Source: Gymnopilus junonius (lineage: Eukaryota > Basidiomycota > Agaricomycetes > Agaricales > Galerinaceae). From it: a stretch of 64,000 bases of DNA. The notes beneath the pieces were generated by a model that saw nothing but the letters and a program-made list of their open reading frames with translations, searched no databases and was not told the DNA's origin. This document shows, one piece after another, positions 1 through 11,422 of this stretch (within the stretch, counting starts at the first letter, position 1; the number at the start of each line of letters is the position of its first letter). A program made the translations under genes and the position numbers. Where the stretch lies: the NCBI GenBank assembly GCA_015501075.1, contig JADNYJ010000190.1:1-64000 (forward strand). The letters are read 5' to 3'.

Positions 1-89
1 ACGATTACTGTATGTTTTCCTGAGGAAAGAAGTGCGTGGATGACCTGTTTACCGACCAGTCCCGTTCCCGCTACAGCGACCACGACCAT
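1..89 (-). CDS. NmrA-like / NAD(P)-binding Rossmann protein, N-terminal fragment
   Basis: Only the first 29 codons lie in the window; the gene runs off the left edge. The minus-strand ATG at 89 opens a stretch beginning MVVVAVAGTGLVGKQVIHAL. This is the beta-alpha-beta start of a Rossmann fold with a GxGxxG dinucleotide-binding loop (AGTGLVG), typical of NmrA-like, isoflavone-reductase-like and extended SDR proteins. The substrate and the rest of the protein cannot be seen. An NmrA-like regulator or reductase is the best family guess; other Rossmann reductases are possible. Confidence 0.6.
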   Translation of the reverse strand, partial: MVVVAVAGTGLVGKQVIHALLSSGKHTVI

Positions 90-756
90 TTTGTGAGTTG
101 TGACTGAAGAGTTCTTTCTCCTGTATTTAAGTTGTGGGGCTTACTAGATTAGTACTTGATTCCCTGCCGAGGCGACGCGTATCGCCACCTTCCGAATAAA
201 CGAATGACAACCATATTCTGAGTACTGACTAAACTCAACGGGCAGCATCCGGCACACAACAGTCTGGATGCATGAGCCAGTGAGGTAAACCATGGGTCAG
301 TTGTCGATCCCTCCAGGCACATCTCGCTAGTGGATGTTTTTTGCCGCCATGGTATACGTATAATATTGACAAAAAATACAATTCGAGATTTAAAAAATGG
401 TGAATGTTACTACGAGTATTTAGGAAGATGCATAAACAATGCCAGTCGGATTTTTTAATGAGAAATGTGATCATTTTGTAAGACGATGAGGCGGGTTCCC
501 GGCTGCACGGACCGAACGATTACAGGATAGCGGAAGAAGGCAAGTCCCGATCGCTTTGCTCCGCCACCTCTCTCCAGCTCTCTCCATCGCAATCCATCAC
601 TTTCCCCCGCTTTACTGTTGAGGAGTTCATTGCGTCGTATGCAAATACTCATATAAGGGTATTTCTGGCTACTTTATCAGTTTTATCTCTTCATAGCCAA
701 ATTTTCTAACCTTGACGTTTTGTTGTTTCCTAGTTCCTCTTTCGCTGCCTTCCAGG
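90..756. other. Intergenic, no gene seen
   Basis: This stretch separates the 5' end of the NmrA-like gene from the 3' end of the next minus-strand gene, so it should contain the promoter of the former. I see no conserved coding stretch, RNA gene or repeat. Confidence 0.5.
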
Positions 757-2395
757 TTACCTTGTCCCCTCGAGGGTGGAGGGGTGTTGTATGTTGAGAA
801 TTACCATCTTCTCGATTTCATTGAGATGGTCAAGGAGCCGGACTGATTGATGCAGATTCTCATTGTCAGAGGCGGATGGCAGGGATGAGCTTGATGGTTC
901 GTCAGCAGACTTGTCGTGCTTTTGCTCCCTTGTCGTAGAAGTAGCAGCAAGGGATGCTGATGGCAGATGACGACCTTGAGAGAATACTTATGGGCCTGAA
1001 TGGTATTATGGGCCTGTTGTTGTTGACTATCTGTTCTCTGTTCCATTTACAGAACGCACCGTCGTCAGGGTCTATTCCGAGAGGCAGAACAACATCACAT
1101 TACCTTCCATCAGTTTGGGTAGCAGACTCCAAGGGCCGCTCGTACGAGGAGTTCACCTCAGAATCAGACCATCATCCATTTGCACGGAGCTGATGGATCT
1201 ACTTGTGGTTGTTCTGTTTCTCTGGCGAGAATCCAGAACATCATTTGTCTGTCGCTAATGGCACTTCGCCAGCGTCCTTCAACGTTGATGTGATGTCGGA
1301 TTGGAGCTGACGGCGTTGGACTTCTTATTCTTTTGAGTAGTCGAAAGCACCTGCTATCGAGAAGTTGCTGTAATCCAGCGGAGGACGTGTCTCCCAGTCT
1401 GTACTAAACATCGGAGGTCTGTCGTCAGGTAATTTCCCCATTGTAGGCGAGTTGGATATTGAGGATGGTCAGTCCTCTGATCGGTAATGGAGGAGCCATC
1501 GAGGTCTAGCTCATGTATGGTGACTCGGCATGAGGGCCCAGCAGGAGCGGAGAGGTGTTGGAAGGTTTCGGATATTCAACAGTTTGCAATTGAATTGAAG
1601 GGGTGATTGGGCATGAATGGTGTTGAAAGAGTGTGACAAGTAGTTGGACGACGCTGGGCAATTAATGTTGGGCTCCTGCTGTGGTTAATGATGAGCGTCA
1701 CCGAATGAAATTGGTTTGAGGGTACTTACATCTACGGGTCCATTAAAGTCCTGCACGTTATGAAAGGCATACGCTTTATGTGAAGTCGCCGAGGAAGATT
1801 CAGGGTGCCCAGCAGGTTGCGAATATTGGATAGGGCACTGCAAAACGATTGGTGTCAAATGGGCCAGCTGGATAATCAGGACATCTTACAGGTTGAAATG
1901 TTGACTGATCAAGCAAAGTGTTGGGTGCATGCGGGCCTTGATAGCCCACAGTTCTCTGGCTAGTCAACGACAATGCCAGCGCTTGAGATGGACCATGATG
2001 ACGGCGGTATTGACGGCGGTATTGCGTCTGTCGCAACTTCGACCAATCCATGACCGGTGGTTTGTCCTGTACGAGCCGCTTAACATCGTCAAAGCGCGAA
2101 ACTTGTGGTCACTTGCCTTTACAATAGGTTGACTAAATGTAGGCCCCGAGGAAATTGCAGGGAAGGTCTGAACTCCTGTGGAGTCATGAGTTACAAGGTT
2201 ACCTGATGAAGAACAGGCGAAAATATTCACCTTGGATCCGATTGTAGGTCTGGTGGGCAGCGAGGTGTCTATGCTCTGTAAAATGGGTGGCTGGTAAACA
2301 ATGTGAAGGCAACAGTACACCCTTTTAGGACAATGAAATCGAAATTCAGACTCAGCAACAGCTTGATAGGACCCTGCATGAGGCTTTGACAACAA
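757..2395 (-). CDS. Unrecognised Ser/Pro/Gln-rich protein, several exons or breaks
   Basis: Several protein-like minus-strand stretches follow one another but in different frames. From 5' to 3' I read FACSSSGNLVTHDSTGVQ and FPAISSGPTFSQP (near 2240-2130), RTVGYQGPHAPNTLLDQSTF (near 1960-1890), QYSQPAGHPESSSATSHKAY (near 1830-1770, running to a splice donor near 1727), PPLDYSNFSIAGAFDYSKE (near 1385-1330), and a C-terminal HQSVRLLDHLNEIEKMVIL ending at a TAA at 757-759. The composition (Ser, Pro, Gln, short amphipathic end) resembles the disordered half of a fungal transcription factor, but no DNA-binding motif is visible, so no function is given. The breaks may be introns, indel errors or decay. 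The exon borders and the 5' end are uncertain. Confidence 0.4.
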
Positions 2396-2928
2396 GGCAT
2401 CCTATTTCGTTACTAGGGATATGTCTCCTTCTCAAATCTTTTCCGATTCCGATATAATTTGGTAGACTCGTCCTCAGTGATGTTCAAATGTTGAACCTTC
2501 CGGAGTATTTCGCCATAAATTTATGTCAGGATATAGGAACACACCCAAGTACATCATTTAAGCTCTCTTATTTTCTTCGTTCTTTTATTAATGGTGAGGT
2601 GAAAATTAAGTAATAGCACGCACTCAAAAGTTCTCTTTCTCGGTTAACGGTTCAAACGTTCAAGTATCCCTTGCCTCCTTGATCTAGTTCTCAATACACA
2701 TCATGACGTGCTTATCAAGTGCTTATATTACCACAAAAAGTGCATTATATCCTACGCTTTATTTAATATACATGTTCAGCCTCATAAAATTTGGGAGAAT
2801 TAACTTGGAATTGACTTGGAACTGACTAAAAACAAGCCGTCATCGATATCTCATCATTAGTTCGCTGACTAAAAATAGCTGCCGGACGCCAGGACCCCTG
2901 AAAGTAGTAGAGACCCACTGATCCAAAA
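2396..2928. other. AT-rich intergenic stretch, no gene seen
   Basis: It lies upstream of the Ser/Pro-rich gene and left of the TGCGGATAAAAA repeat cluster. There are no convincing exons. The right part, near 2900, begins the sequence associated with that repeat cluster. Confidence 0.4.
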
Positions 2929-3640
2929 TGCGGATAAAAATTGAAGATTTTTCGACGGATGCCTCAGGTCTATGCGGATAAAAATGGGCCATTTTGACCC
3001 AAAATCCATGATCTGGTCGTGCGGATGAAAATGGGGTCCGGCCAGTCAGCCTGAGTCAGGTGCGGATAAAATTCACGACGCGGACTCGAAAGCCCGACCT
3101 CATCTCAGAGGTCGCAGAACTTACCACCCAGGCTAAGTAAACATGTAGCATGTACGAGCTGACATTGGCTAAGTAAGTAGCAACTAGGTAGTGATATGCA
3201 TTACGGAGAATATGAAATTGTGTCCTGCAGTGGCCACCCATTACGTCGGTTGGTGGACTTGAGGTTTCATCTGCAGACATTGCTATCTTCAAAGCACTTC
3301 GCAGTATGCAAGAAGGGATAGGAAAGGCAATCAAAGTATTTAGTCAACGAAAGAAGTCTTCGAATGCGGATGTTGACATGGACGACGAAGACGAAGATAT
3401 TGAAGAAGAATAATTACTTATGCTTATGATACTATGCTAAAGTACTTGCTTTTAATCCACTCGGTCCCTCTGAATCACGGAAAACACGCCAGCGAAGCGG
3501 GAAAGAGAAAAAAAAACGCATATTTAGATTTTTTTGAGGCCTGACCTACGGTGCGGATAAAAATGGGGTCCAGCTGAGGATTGAGGCCGAAAACGGATAA
3601 AAATCGCCAAAAACTGTGCGGATAAAAACCGTGAAATTTG
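2929..3640 (+). repeat. Cluster of seven dispersed TGCGGATAAAAA repeats
   Basis: The word TGCGGATAAAAATGGGGTCC or a shortened or mutated form occurs at about 2929, 2973, 3020, 3061, 3552, 3591 and 3617, always in the same orientation. The copies form two groups (2929-3075 and 3552-3635) around a 480-bp core that holds an exon-like acidic C-terminus. The outer edges also carry CTGATCC(C)AAAATG in inverted orientation (about 2918-2930 and 3645-3660). Together this suggests a transposon remnant with subterminal repeats, but no superfamily can be assigned and no target duplication was found. Confidence 0.5.
3231..3413 (+). pseudogene. Orphan terminal exon with acidic tail
   Basis: After a good splice acceptor (CTGCAG at 3225-3230) an open frame of 60 codons runs to TAA at 3411-3413. 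It contains the helix-like stretch ADIAIFKALRSMQEGIGKAI and a Lys/Arg patch, and ends in a Asp/Glu-rich tail (DMDDEDEDIEEE). It reads like the last exon of a real protein, but no upstream exons are recognised. It is bracketed by the TGCGGATAAAAA repeats and may be the remnant of a mobile-element gene. The function is unknown. Confidence 0.35.
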
Positions 3641-3832
3641 GGCATTTTGGGATCAGGCCTGGCAGGGAGATAAACAACTACAAATAGCAATCTTTGATCG
3701 CAGCCATTGCGCCTCCCCATAACCACCAGCGCGCGGCAGCTACGTGACATTCTAGTCCCCAAGTTCCTTGATTGTGGATTTCTAACAGGTTGGCTGAAAA
3801 TTATATGCGCCTGTGACTGATTTACTGCTAAG

Positions 3833-6800
3833 ATGGACCAGATGGATGTCGACCAAATTTCGTCAAGTTCAAAACCGCCTCCTATATCTCCTCCGGCTAC
3901 TCCCTCCGAAAAACGCTCGAAGTATATTCTGCCCGATGACGAATTAAATAAGATAACTGAGGATATGAAGAGCTTCTTGAAATTTTTACATCCACGGACC
4001 CCCAATGGCTCTGACGATTGGCGCCGCCTCAGTGCATTCATTGTCGAACAGCTCACGCTGTTCCTTGAAGCACTGGCTTCTCCCAGAACCAAAATCAAGC
4101 TAACCAAGAACCCGGCAGATATTATTAAGTTTGCTAGTCAAGAGGAACTGGAGCAGTGGATTGTCGGCGTGCAGAGTGGCATCGAAAAGAATGACTGGAC
4201 CACCTTGATGGGTATGTGCGTTTGGATTGTCAGATTATATCATGCAACTTAATCCTGATGTTAGAACTCCTTCTTGAGCCATCCGTCAAGCCTATCAATA
4301 CTGGATTTGCAAGAGAACGCCATTCGACTGATCCGGAGAGCCAGGGTATGTCTTGCGCCTTGGCCAGAATCTTGTGGCTCTTTCTTACTCACACCGTTTT
4401 TAAATAGCAATCATGGCATCATGGAAAGCGAAATACGTTGGGACTTCTCCGGACCTATTCGAGCTAGTTTTGGGCGACTACATGCAATTCACGCATCATT
4501 ATGCCTTTTGTGTCTCACATTTGCAGTCGTCGGGAACAGGAAAGTCTCGTGTTCACGACGAACTAGCAAAGCGCATATTCTACGTCCCATGAATCTCGCA
4601 GCTGAGGACACATGTTGTACGTACCTGTGCTTGTTAACCCCCTTGTTTCTCTCACATTTTGGCGTAGCATTCCCACCGCCTGACCCGCAGGTTAAGAAGT
4701 GGTTCGAGATAGAAACGAATTTATCCAGCCCGGTCAATCAACAGGCAGTTCAAAATAGATGCAATGCTTTCCTTCTCGCACTCCTGTACAAAACTCGAGA
4801 TGAGCTGGACCAGATCGTTACGGAGCACTTGGCACAATTGAGGGACCTAGAACAAAGAGGGCATACCAAGGAAAATGCGAAGAAACGCGTAACTCTGCTA
4901 TCTCGCGAATTCCGCAAGAAAATGGCCGAGGGCGGAACGTTTGAAAAGCACGGGGACTATCGATCAAATTTTTATGATGAGGTCTTCAGGCTTGCCGAAG
5001 TGTTCGAAAGAGGCAAAGACGGTAGGTGGATTATACATAACCATTATTTCTGGCATATTAAATCTCGGGGCTCCAGGTAACGAAATGGTCAGAAGCATCG
5101 CTCAAGAGATAGTGGACGTACTCGATCCAACCAGATGTTGTAGAACAGAACCTCTGATGGTAATATGCTGGGATGACGCAAATTTCCTAAATGACCAAAT
5201 TCCAAACGTGCCATGGACTCTCTTCTCCGGACTACGACGAGCGCTTCGCACAATCAGAGACTTTCCCTTCTTTTCCATCTTCGTGACTACTGCCTACAAT
5301 CTAGAGTTCGTTCCTCCTCCACCCGCATATGGACCCAGCAGTCGCATAAGTTTCCTTGTCCTAGACCCATATGCCCCTATCACCGAAGTTGGGTTCGACG
5401 AGTTTGCTAGCAAAGTTGACTCGAAGGGTTCGTGGACACTGGCGCAGGTCGCTTCCACATACCACATGGCTCATCTCGGTCGGCCCTTGTGAGTTATGAT
5501 CTATGTATTGTCCTATCATCCTTCTAACAAATATGTTTTTTATTGTTATCAGGTTTGCAACTCGGTATGACTGCGGCAGTGACCTGATTAAACAAAGCAT
5601 TATTACTTTTGCACAGGAGAAACTTCTCTGTCGAAAGTTGGTTGGAGATACGTCACTGAGCGATGCTGAATCACTGGCCTGTTTAGCTATTCGCCTCGGT
5701 CTAGATTTTAAGTCAACTTCGTGGACAGATCGCAGGGCTGAACGTATACAGGTTGAGCGTCATATGCGGCTTTGCCTCTCTGCGACAGCCGGATTCCAGA
5801 AAATGGTGACTATCTCGCCCTCAGAGCCTCTTCTTGCAGAAGCTGCTTATAGTACTATGTCTACCCACCTCGACATGGACCAAGCACCGCAGGCGCTGCT
5901 TAGGCACTTTGATATGTCGGAAGTGGATCTAGGTGATAGCGGGGAAGTAATCGCAGCTCTTCTTCTTTCGCTCGCTCGCGATAAAGCTACAAGGGACAAG
6001 ACGCCTCTTCGTGCAATCGAATCGCCTTCTGCCAACGAACGACAGGACGACAGAGATGGTCAAAGTCGCGTCCTCACTGTGTTAGAGTTCCTTGACGCTC
6101 TCCTTCCGCCAAATACCCATAAAGATGTTAAAATTCAGACACCATTCCGGTTTACTACTGGACACGGTGAAGTGAAGCTCGAGGACGCCTTCGCTAGAGG
6201 TCATATTTGGTTCAACCACTTTATCAAAATTAATGACTATAACATGGTGAACCGGCAGTATCTTTGGAGCCTCATGAGCCGCGGTGCGGCAATCATCTGC
6301 CCCAACAACCAGCGTAACGTTGATATTGTCATCCCGATTTTATTCGACAATCACTTGAAGCCTGAATCTATTTCTGCGATCCTCGTACAAGTGAAAAACG
6401 ACCCTAGTTGCGCCCACAATGTGCGCACCTCGCTATTCAAGGCAATGGATCCGTTCAGGTTTGGCCTGTTCTCGAAAGGAGACAAACCCGCATTCCCCAT
6501 CATCCGTATGGTTTTTGCCCTCGCCTCCCAGATCTCGACTGTTACACGTCCCACGAATCCTGAAGACAGCTCCAGCGGCAAGGCCTCGGCTCACAGGTAC
6601 ACGGCATACGATATCTGGGTTGCTGGTACCACGCAAGACTCTTTTGGTGTCATCTCCCAAAATGGACGCAATGTATACAAGGACCTAACTGAACGCACAT
6701 CCAAGGTCTCCAATGTTTATGCCTTGCTGGACCAGTCAACAAATTCTGCTGAACAAGTCGAACGGATGGCTAATGCGAGACGGAGGATGCTACCTGGAAC

Positions 6801-6882
6801 ATCTACAAACCTTGAACACCAAAAAAATTATGTTTCCTTTGAAAAAGAAATCGAGATGGAATTGGACGATAGTGGTGACTGA
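3833..6882 (+). CDS. P-loop NTPase with C-terminal REase-like domain (Crinkler-type-like), frameshifted
   Basis: Six exons fit: 3833-4211, 4265-4345, 4408-4616, 4668-5021, 5077-5488 and 5553-6882. Introns 1 and 2 are both phase 1, which supports this chain; the product is about 920 aa. Exon 1 is a Ser/Pro-rich leader. Exon 3 carries a Walker A motif (SSGTGKSR). Exon 5 has a Walker B-like segment (LMVICWDDANFL). Near the C-terminus, VDIVIPIL...ISAILVQVKND has the spacing of a PD-(D/E)xK nuclease core (Asp, then QVK). An NTPase fused to a restriction-like nuclease domain is the plan described for Crinkler/CR effector-like proteins; assignment here is by motif only. A TGA at 4590-4592 interrupts exon 3 just after the Walker A helix, in a CCC run; the frame resumes one base off, so the copy is broken or mis-called there. 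Neighbours give no functional hint. Confidence 0.6.
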
Positions 6883-7115
6883 AGATGTTGGCCGAATACT
6901 ACTTGTACTGCCTGTGTGTGTACTATGGTTCTCATTCATTTGACTTGTGGCATTGTATTATTTTTGGCGTCCTTAATGGCAGCTGATAACTCAGTTTTCC
7001 CTTTATGTACGCAAATTACAGTGATTACTTTTACTTTGTACGATAGCCTGAAAAAAAGAGATAGATAGACAATAAATGTTCAACGACCTTTTTGATACGT
7101 AATGTATGCCACGTT

Positions 7116-10100
7116 TCAATTACACCACCTCCTCGCATTCTGGAATAACCTGAACCAAGGGCCAACACCACCCCACATTTCTCTTAACTTCGGTGGATAC
7201 CAGCTGTTACTTTCTAGCGCGACCACCCGCTCAGGATGAGGCATCAACGCCAACACCCTTCCATCAGGTGTTTGTACCCCTGTAATCCCGCCTGGGCTTC
7301 CATTCGGGTTGAGAGGGTAAATCTGAGTAGGTTTGCCTTGCGAATCGACATAGCGCACGGCGACGAGCCTTTCAGCTTCCAGAGAAGTTTGTTGAGAAGC
7401 ACTTCCAAAGGCGGCTCTGCCTTCGCCATGGGCAACAGCGACGGGCAACTTGGACCCTGCCATGTCAGAAAGGAAGACTGACTTCTTTGTCACTTCGTTC
7501 TCCACGACCTCAACGACACACACCCGCCCTTCAAACCTCTCACTTCGATTCGGCTTAAACTCTGGCCAGTTCTCCGTGCCGGGTATGATTTCCCTCAGAT
7601 AGCTGAGGAACTGGCATCCATTGCATACCGCCAATGCGAACGTATCTGCACGCGCGAAGAACTCTGAGAACTCTCTCCTCGCCACGTCATTCAGGAGCGC
7701 AGAATTCGCCCATCCCTTCCCAGCACCAAGAACGTCGCCATAGGAGAATCCACCGCATGCAGCGAACCCCCTGAAATCTGCCAAGTTGACTTGTCCACTG
7801 AGAATATCGGACATATGAACGTCGACAGCGTCGAACCCGGCTGCTGAGAACGACCACGCCATTTCCACTTGTCCATTGACGCCCTGCTCTCGGAGGATAG
7901 CAACCTTGGGACGGATGGAAGTCACGGTGGATGGAATAGGATGGAAGGCGAGGTCGTAGAACAGTCCATTATGATGTATGTCCTCAATCAACGTGTATTC
8001 CTCTTGCGCAGCGACGGCATTGTCACGGATCGATTGCATCTTGAATGACGTCTCGGCCCACATATTCTGCAAATCCGCCCTCTGCGCCTTGTACAGCACC
8101 TCAGATTTGTAGATGATAGAGATTGTCTCGTCTGGTGGTTGAGTGTTGACGCGTCCGATGACATGGATGGAAGTGGATGGGAACCCGGCATTGACGAACG
8201 AAGCAGCCAGTTCGGGTAACTGCACTCGGCGGACTTGAATCACCGCACCAAGCTCTTCATTGAATAGCGCCGCGATGGGGTTATCGATCAGATGTAAGGA
8301 GTCAAGGTTGACCTCCACGCCAGCACGACCTGCAAATGCCATCTCAACGATGGTGGTAAACAGCCCTCCATCTGAGCGATCATGATACGCCAAAACCAAC
8401 TCAGGACGCGTAGCCTTGATTTCCTGGCATCCATTGAAGAACGCCTTGAGAATAGCAGGGTCTTCGACATCCGGTGGGGTAGCCCCAATCTCCTTGAACA
8501 CCTGAGCGAGAGCCGACCCGCCCATCCTCTGCTTCCCATTGGCCAAATCAAGGAACACAATACCGTAGGCTCCTCCAACTCTGTACGAAGTTGAGGGGTC
8601 CAGGTGTTCCTCACATCCTCGACAGGTGCAAAGGCAGTGATGATCAATGAAAGAGGGGCCGTAACCTCTTTCTGCTCCCCACCTTCTTCTCTCCACTTCA
8701 TCGACATCGACATCGAATCCTTGCCCACAGGAATACCCACTCCAAGCTGAGGACACAACTCCATCCCAATGGCATGTACAGCCTCATACAGTGTTGCACC
8801 CTCTCCTTCTCTGGACGCGCACACATCCAGTTCGCACTGAGTTTGACTTTTCCTAGATCACCAACGTAGGCAGCAACAAGGTTGGTCAATGACTCAGCTA
8901 CTGCCATCCGAGCAGAGGCAGCTGCGCTGAGGAGGGCCAGAGGCGTGCGCTCGCCCATGGCCATGGCTTCTCCGCAGACGACGTCGAATCCATAGGAAGA
9001 GCGCGTAACTGCAACATCTGCAACAGGAACCTGCCATGGTCCTACCATCTGGTCACGCGTCACAAGGCCTGTGATGGTGCGGTCACCGATGGTTATAAGG
9101 AAGGATTTGGAGCCCACAGAAGGAGGTGGAGGACACGTTCAACAGCGAGAGTAAGAGATTCTGTGATGCTGATAGCGTGAGGAACGAGGGTCGCAAGTGA
9201 CGAGTCGAATTCGGCCCTGTCGATGCGTCGTGCGGTGTCCTTCCTCGACATCTTGGGAGGTTTCCCAAACAAAGTGGACATTTTGAGCCTGATCACGTCC
9301 TGCTTGAAAAGACGGTCTGTGACAATCAACTTGCTCCTGAGTCGCTCGCCCACGATTGAGAAAGGACATCTTTCCCTCTTGGCAATGCTGATAAACTCCT
9401 CCACCCTGTCGACAGCAATCGCCAGCACGTATCGCTCCTGACTCTCATTACACCAAATCTCCATAGGAGACATCGAAAAGTCCGCCACCAACACGTCCCG
9501 AATTTCGAACTTGGCACCTAGGTCCGAATCGTGACCAGCTCAGGAAGAGCATTGGATATCCACCAGCGCCGACGTCGTGGATACTCTCTATGGGATTGCT
9601 CTCTTTCTGACTGACACAGGCATCGATGACTTGCTGACAACGCCTTTGCATCTCCGCGTTATCCCTCTGCACAGAGGCGAAATCCAACTCGGCCGAACTC
9701 GCTCCAGAAACCTGACTTGAAGCCGCTCCGCCTCCCAACCCAATGAGTAGGCCAGGTCCGCCCAACACAACGATTTTGACCCAGGAGTGATCGAAGTCTT
9801 CTTGGCAAACTGAGGTCGAACGTTTCCATATCCACCAGCGATCATGATAGGCTTGTGATATCCTCTCATTCCCGCTGTTGGCCGTCACGAGAGAGAGGAA
9901 TGCTCTCTGAGAAAGTGCGGAAGTAACCAGTCAATGCAGGTCGGCCAAATTCGTTGTTGAACGCGCTGGCCCCTAAGGGACCTTCAATCATGATATCGAA
10001 AGCAGATGCTATATGGCCAGGTCGGCCGAAATCGGTTTCCCAAGGTTGTTCAAAGCCGGGGATGAGGAGATTGGATACAGTGAACCCAGCGAGACCTGCT

Positions 10101-11176
10101 TTGGGCTTCGATCCACGTCCAACGGCACCTTCGTCACGAATTTCTCCTCCTGAACCGGTGGCTGCTCCTGGGTAAGGTGAAACAGCAGTGGGATGGTTGT
10201 GAGTTTCAACCTTGATGAGAATAGGCATGTCTTCATCGACGGCTCCGTAGAGGTGTGCAGAATTGAGATTACGGCTGACGCTGAACCGTGGAGCAGGATG
10301 CCCTTCGAGAACAGCGGCATTGTCAGAATAAGCCGAGATGGTGCCTTTGCCGCTGAGCTTTTCGGTATTACGGATCATCTGGAAGAGTGAAGAGGGTTGA
10401 AGCTCGCCATCGATAGTCCATGACGCGTTAAAGATTTTGTGACGGCAGTGCTCAGAGTTGACCTGAGCAAACATAAACAACTCGGCGTCGGTAGGATTAC
10501 GCCTCATCGCATGTTCTCCGGAAATGTAGGCATCTATGAGGTAGTCGATCTCGGGCAGAGCTAGCGCTAGGCCTAATTCGACATTGGCAGATACAAGCTT
10601 GGCTTTCGCATCCGAAGCAGCAGAGGTAGAAGTTTGGAGGTTGACAATGTGAAGTGGTTTGGGGTCGTGGTGTTGGAATATCTGAGATTCCTTGGGTGAA
10701 TAAATTTGGACAATTTGCGTCATGCGATCATGCAGCAGTTGAGAAAACGAAGCGACATCCTCTTCGCTGACAACTTGGCCCTCCGTGGTGGTAAAAATTA
10801 CTGCCATGCCGCGTTCGATCCGTTCAATGTGCCCACCAAGGTTGCACAAAGATGCAATATCTGTCGCCTTACTCGACCAAGGAGAGACGGACCCCGGCCG
10901 AGGCAAGACATAAAGAACATTCTTGCCCTCCTTCAACGCATCCGACGTTCCTGGTAATGTAGTGTCGTCACCATATGCTAACAGTCGATCCAGCAGAATC
11001 CTGAACGGAGACGTGGCACTTTGAAGTTCCTCCTCGCGATCTGTGCTTCTACACTGTACAAGATGAATCCAAACGGCGTCTACGGTGTTGATCTTGGGAC
11101 ATCTTTTACGAATATCTCGGGTGATTGGGTCGAGTTTAGGCCGCGATATTGAAGAAGATCCAGAAAGGAGCAGCAT
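7116..11176 (-). CDS. ADE6: Phosphoribosylformylglycinamidine synthase (FGAM synthase), frames split by indels
   Basis: It catalyses the fourth step of purine synthesis: FGAR, glutamine and ATP give FGAM in the cytosol. The span of 4,061 bp without introns corresponds to about 1,355 aa, matching the yeast enzyme (about 1,358). Order of landmarks: N-terminal PurS-like part with [21 protein letters not shown] and [18 protein letters not shown] of the first AIRS-like half; [18 protein letters not shown] and [18 protein letters not shown]; the second half with [10 protein letters not shown]; then a class I glutamine amidotransferase domain with CNGCQFLS (nucleophile Cys) and MPHPERV (catalytic His). 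The start at 11176 gives the usual MLLLSGSSS leader. The reading frame steps seven times, at about 9869, 9775, 9557, 9534, 9123, 8817 and 8556, each equivalent to one missing base in a short homopolymer; about 9331-9352 looks like a compensated pair. Since the enzyme is needed for prototrophy and conservation is high, sequencing error is more likely than a dead gene. Confidence 0.93.
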
Positions 11177-11422
11177 TTCTAAAGCAATACAATGTGAATG
11201 TATAACTACAGAACATAAAATATGGCATTCTTACCGCAGAACGCGCTCAACGTCGAACTCAAGCTTTTGCGGGTGGAGGTAACACCCAAAAAAAAGTTTG
11301 AAACGGAGATAAGATTCCGAGGCTAATATTAGATAAGTAGACCACGTGCCTCTAATCCAAGCCATATCAGCCAGCAAATCAATCAGGCTGCAGCACTTTT
11401 CTTCTTTCTGAATCTTTTCAAC

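Noticed and set aside
4265..4345. Alternative reading of exon 2 of the NTPase gene with an attractive helix (ILDLQENAIRLIRRAR)
   Set aside because: It does not match the phase of either neighbouring intron, whereas the chosen frame matches both; a pair of indels would be needed.
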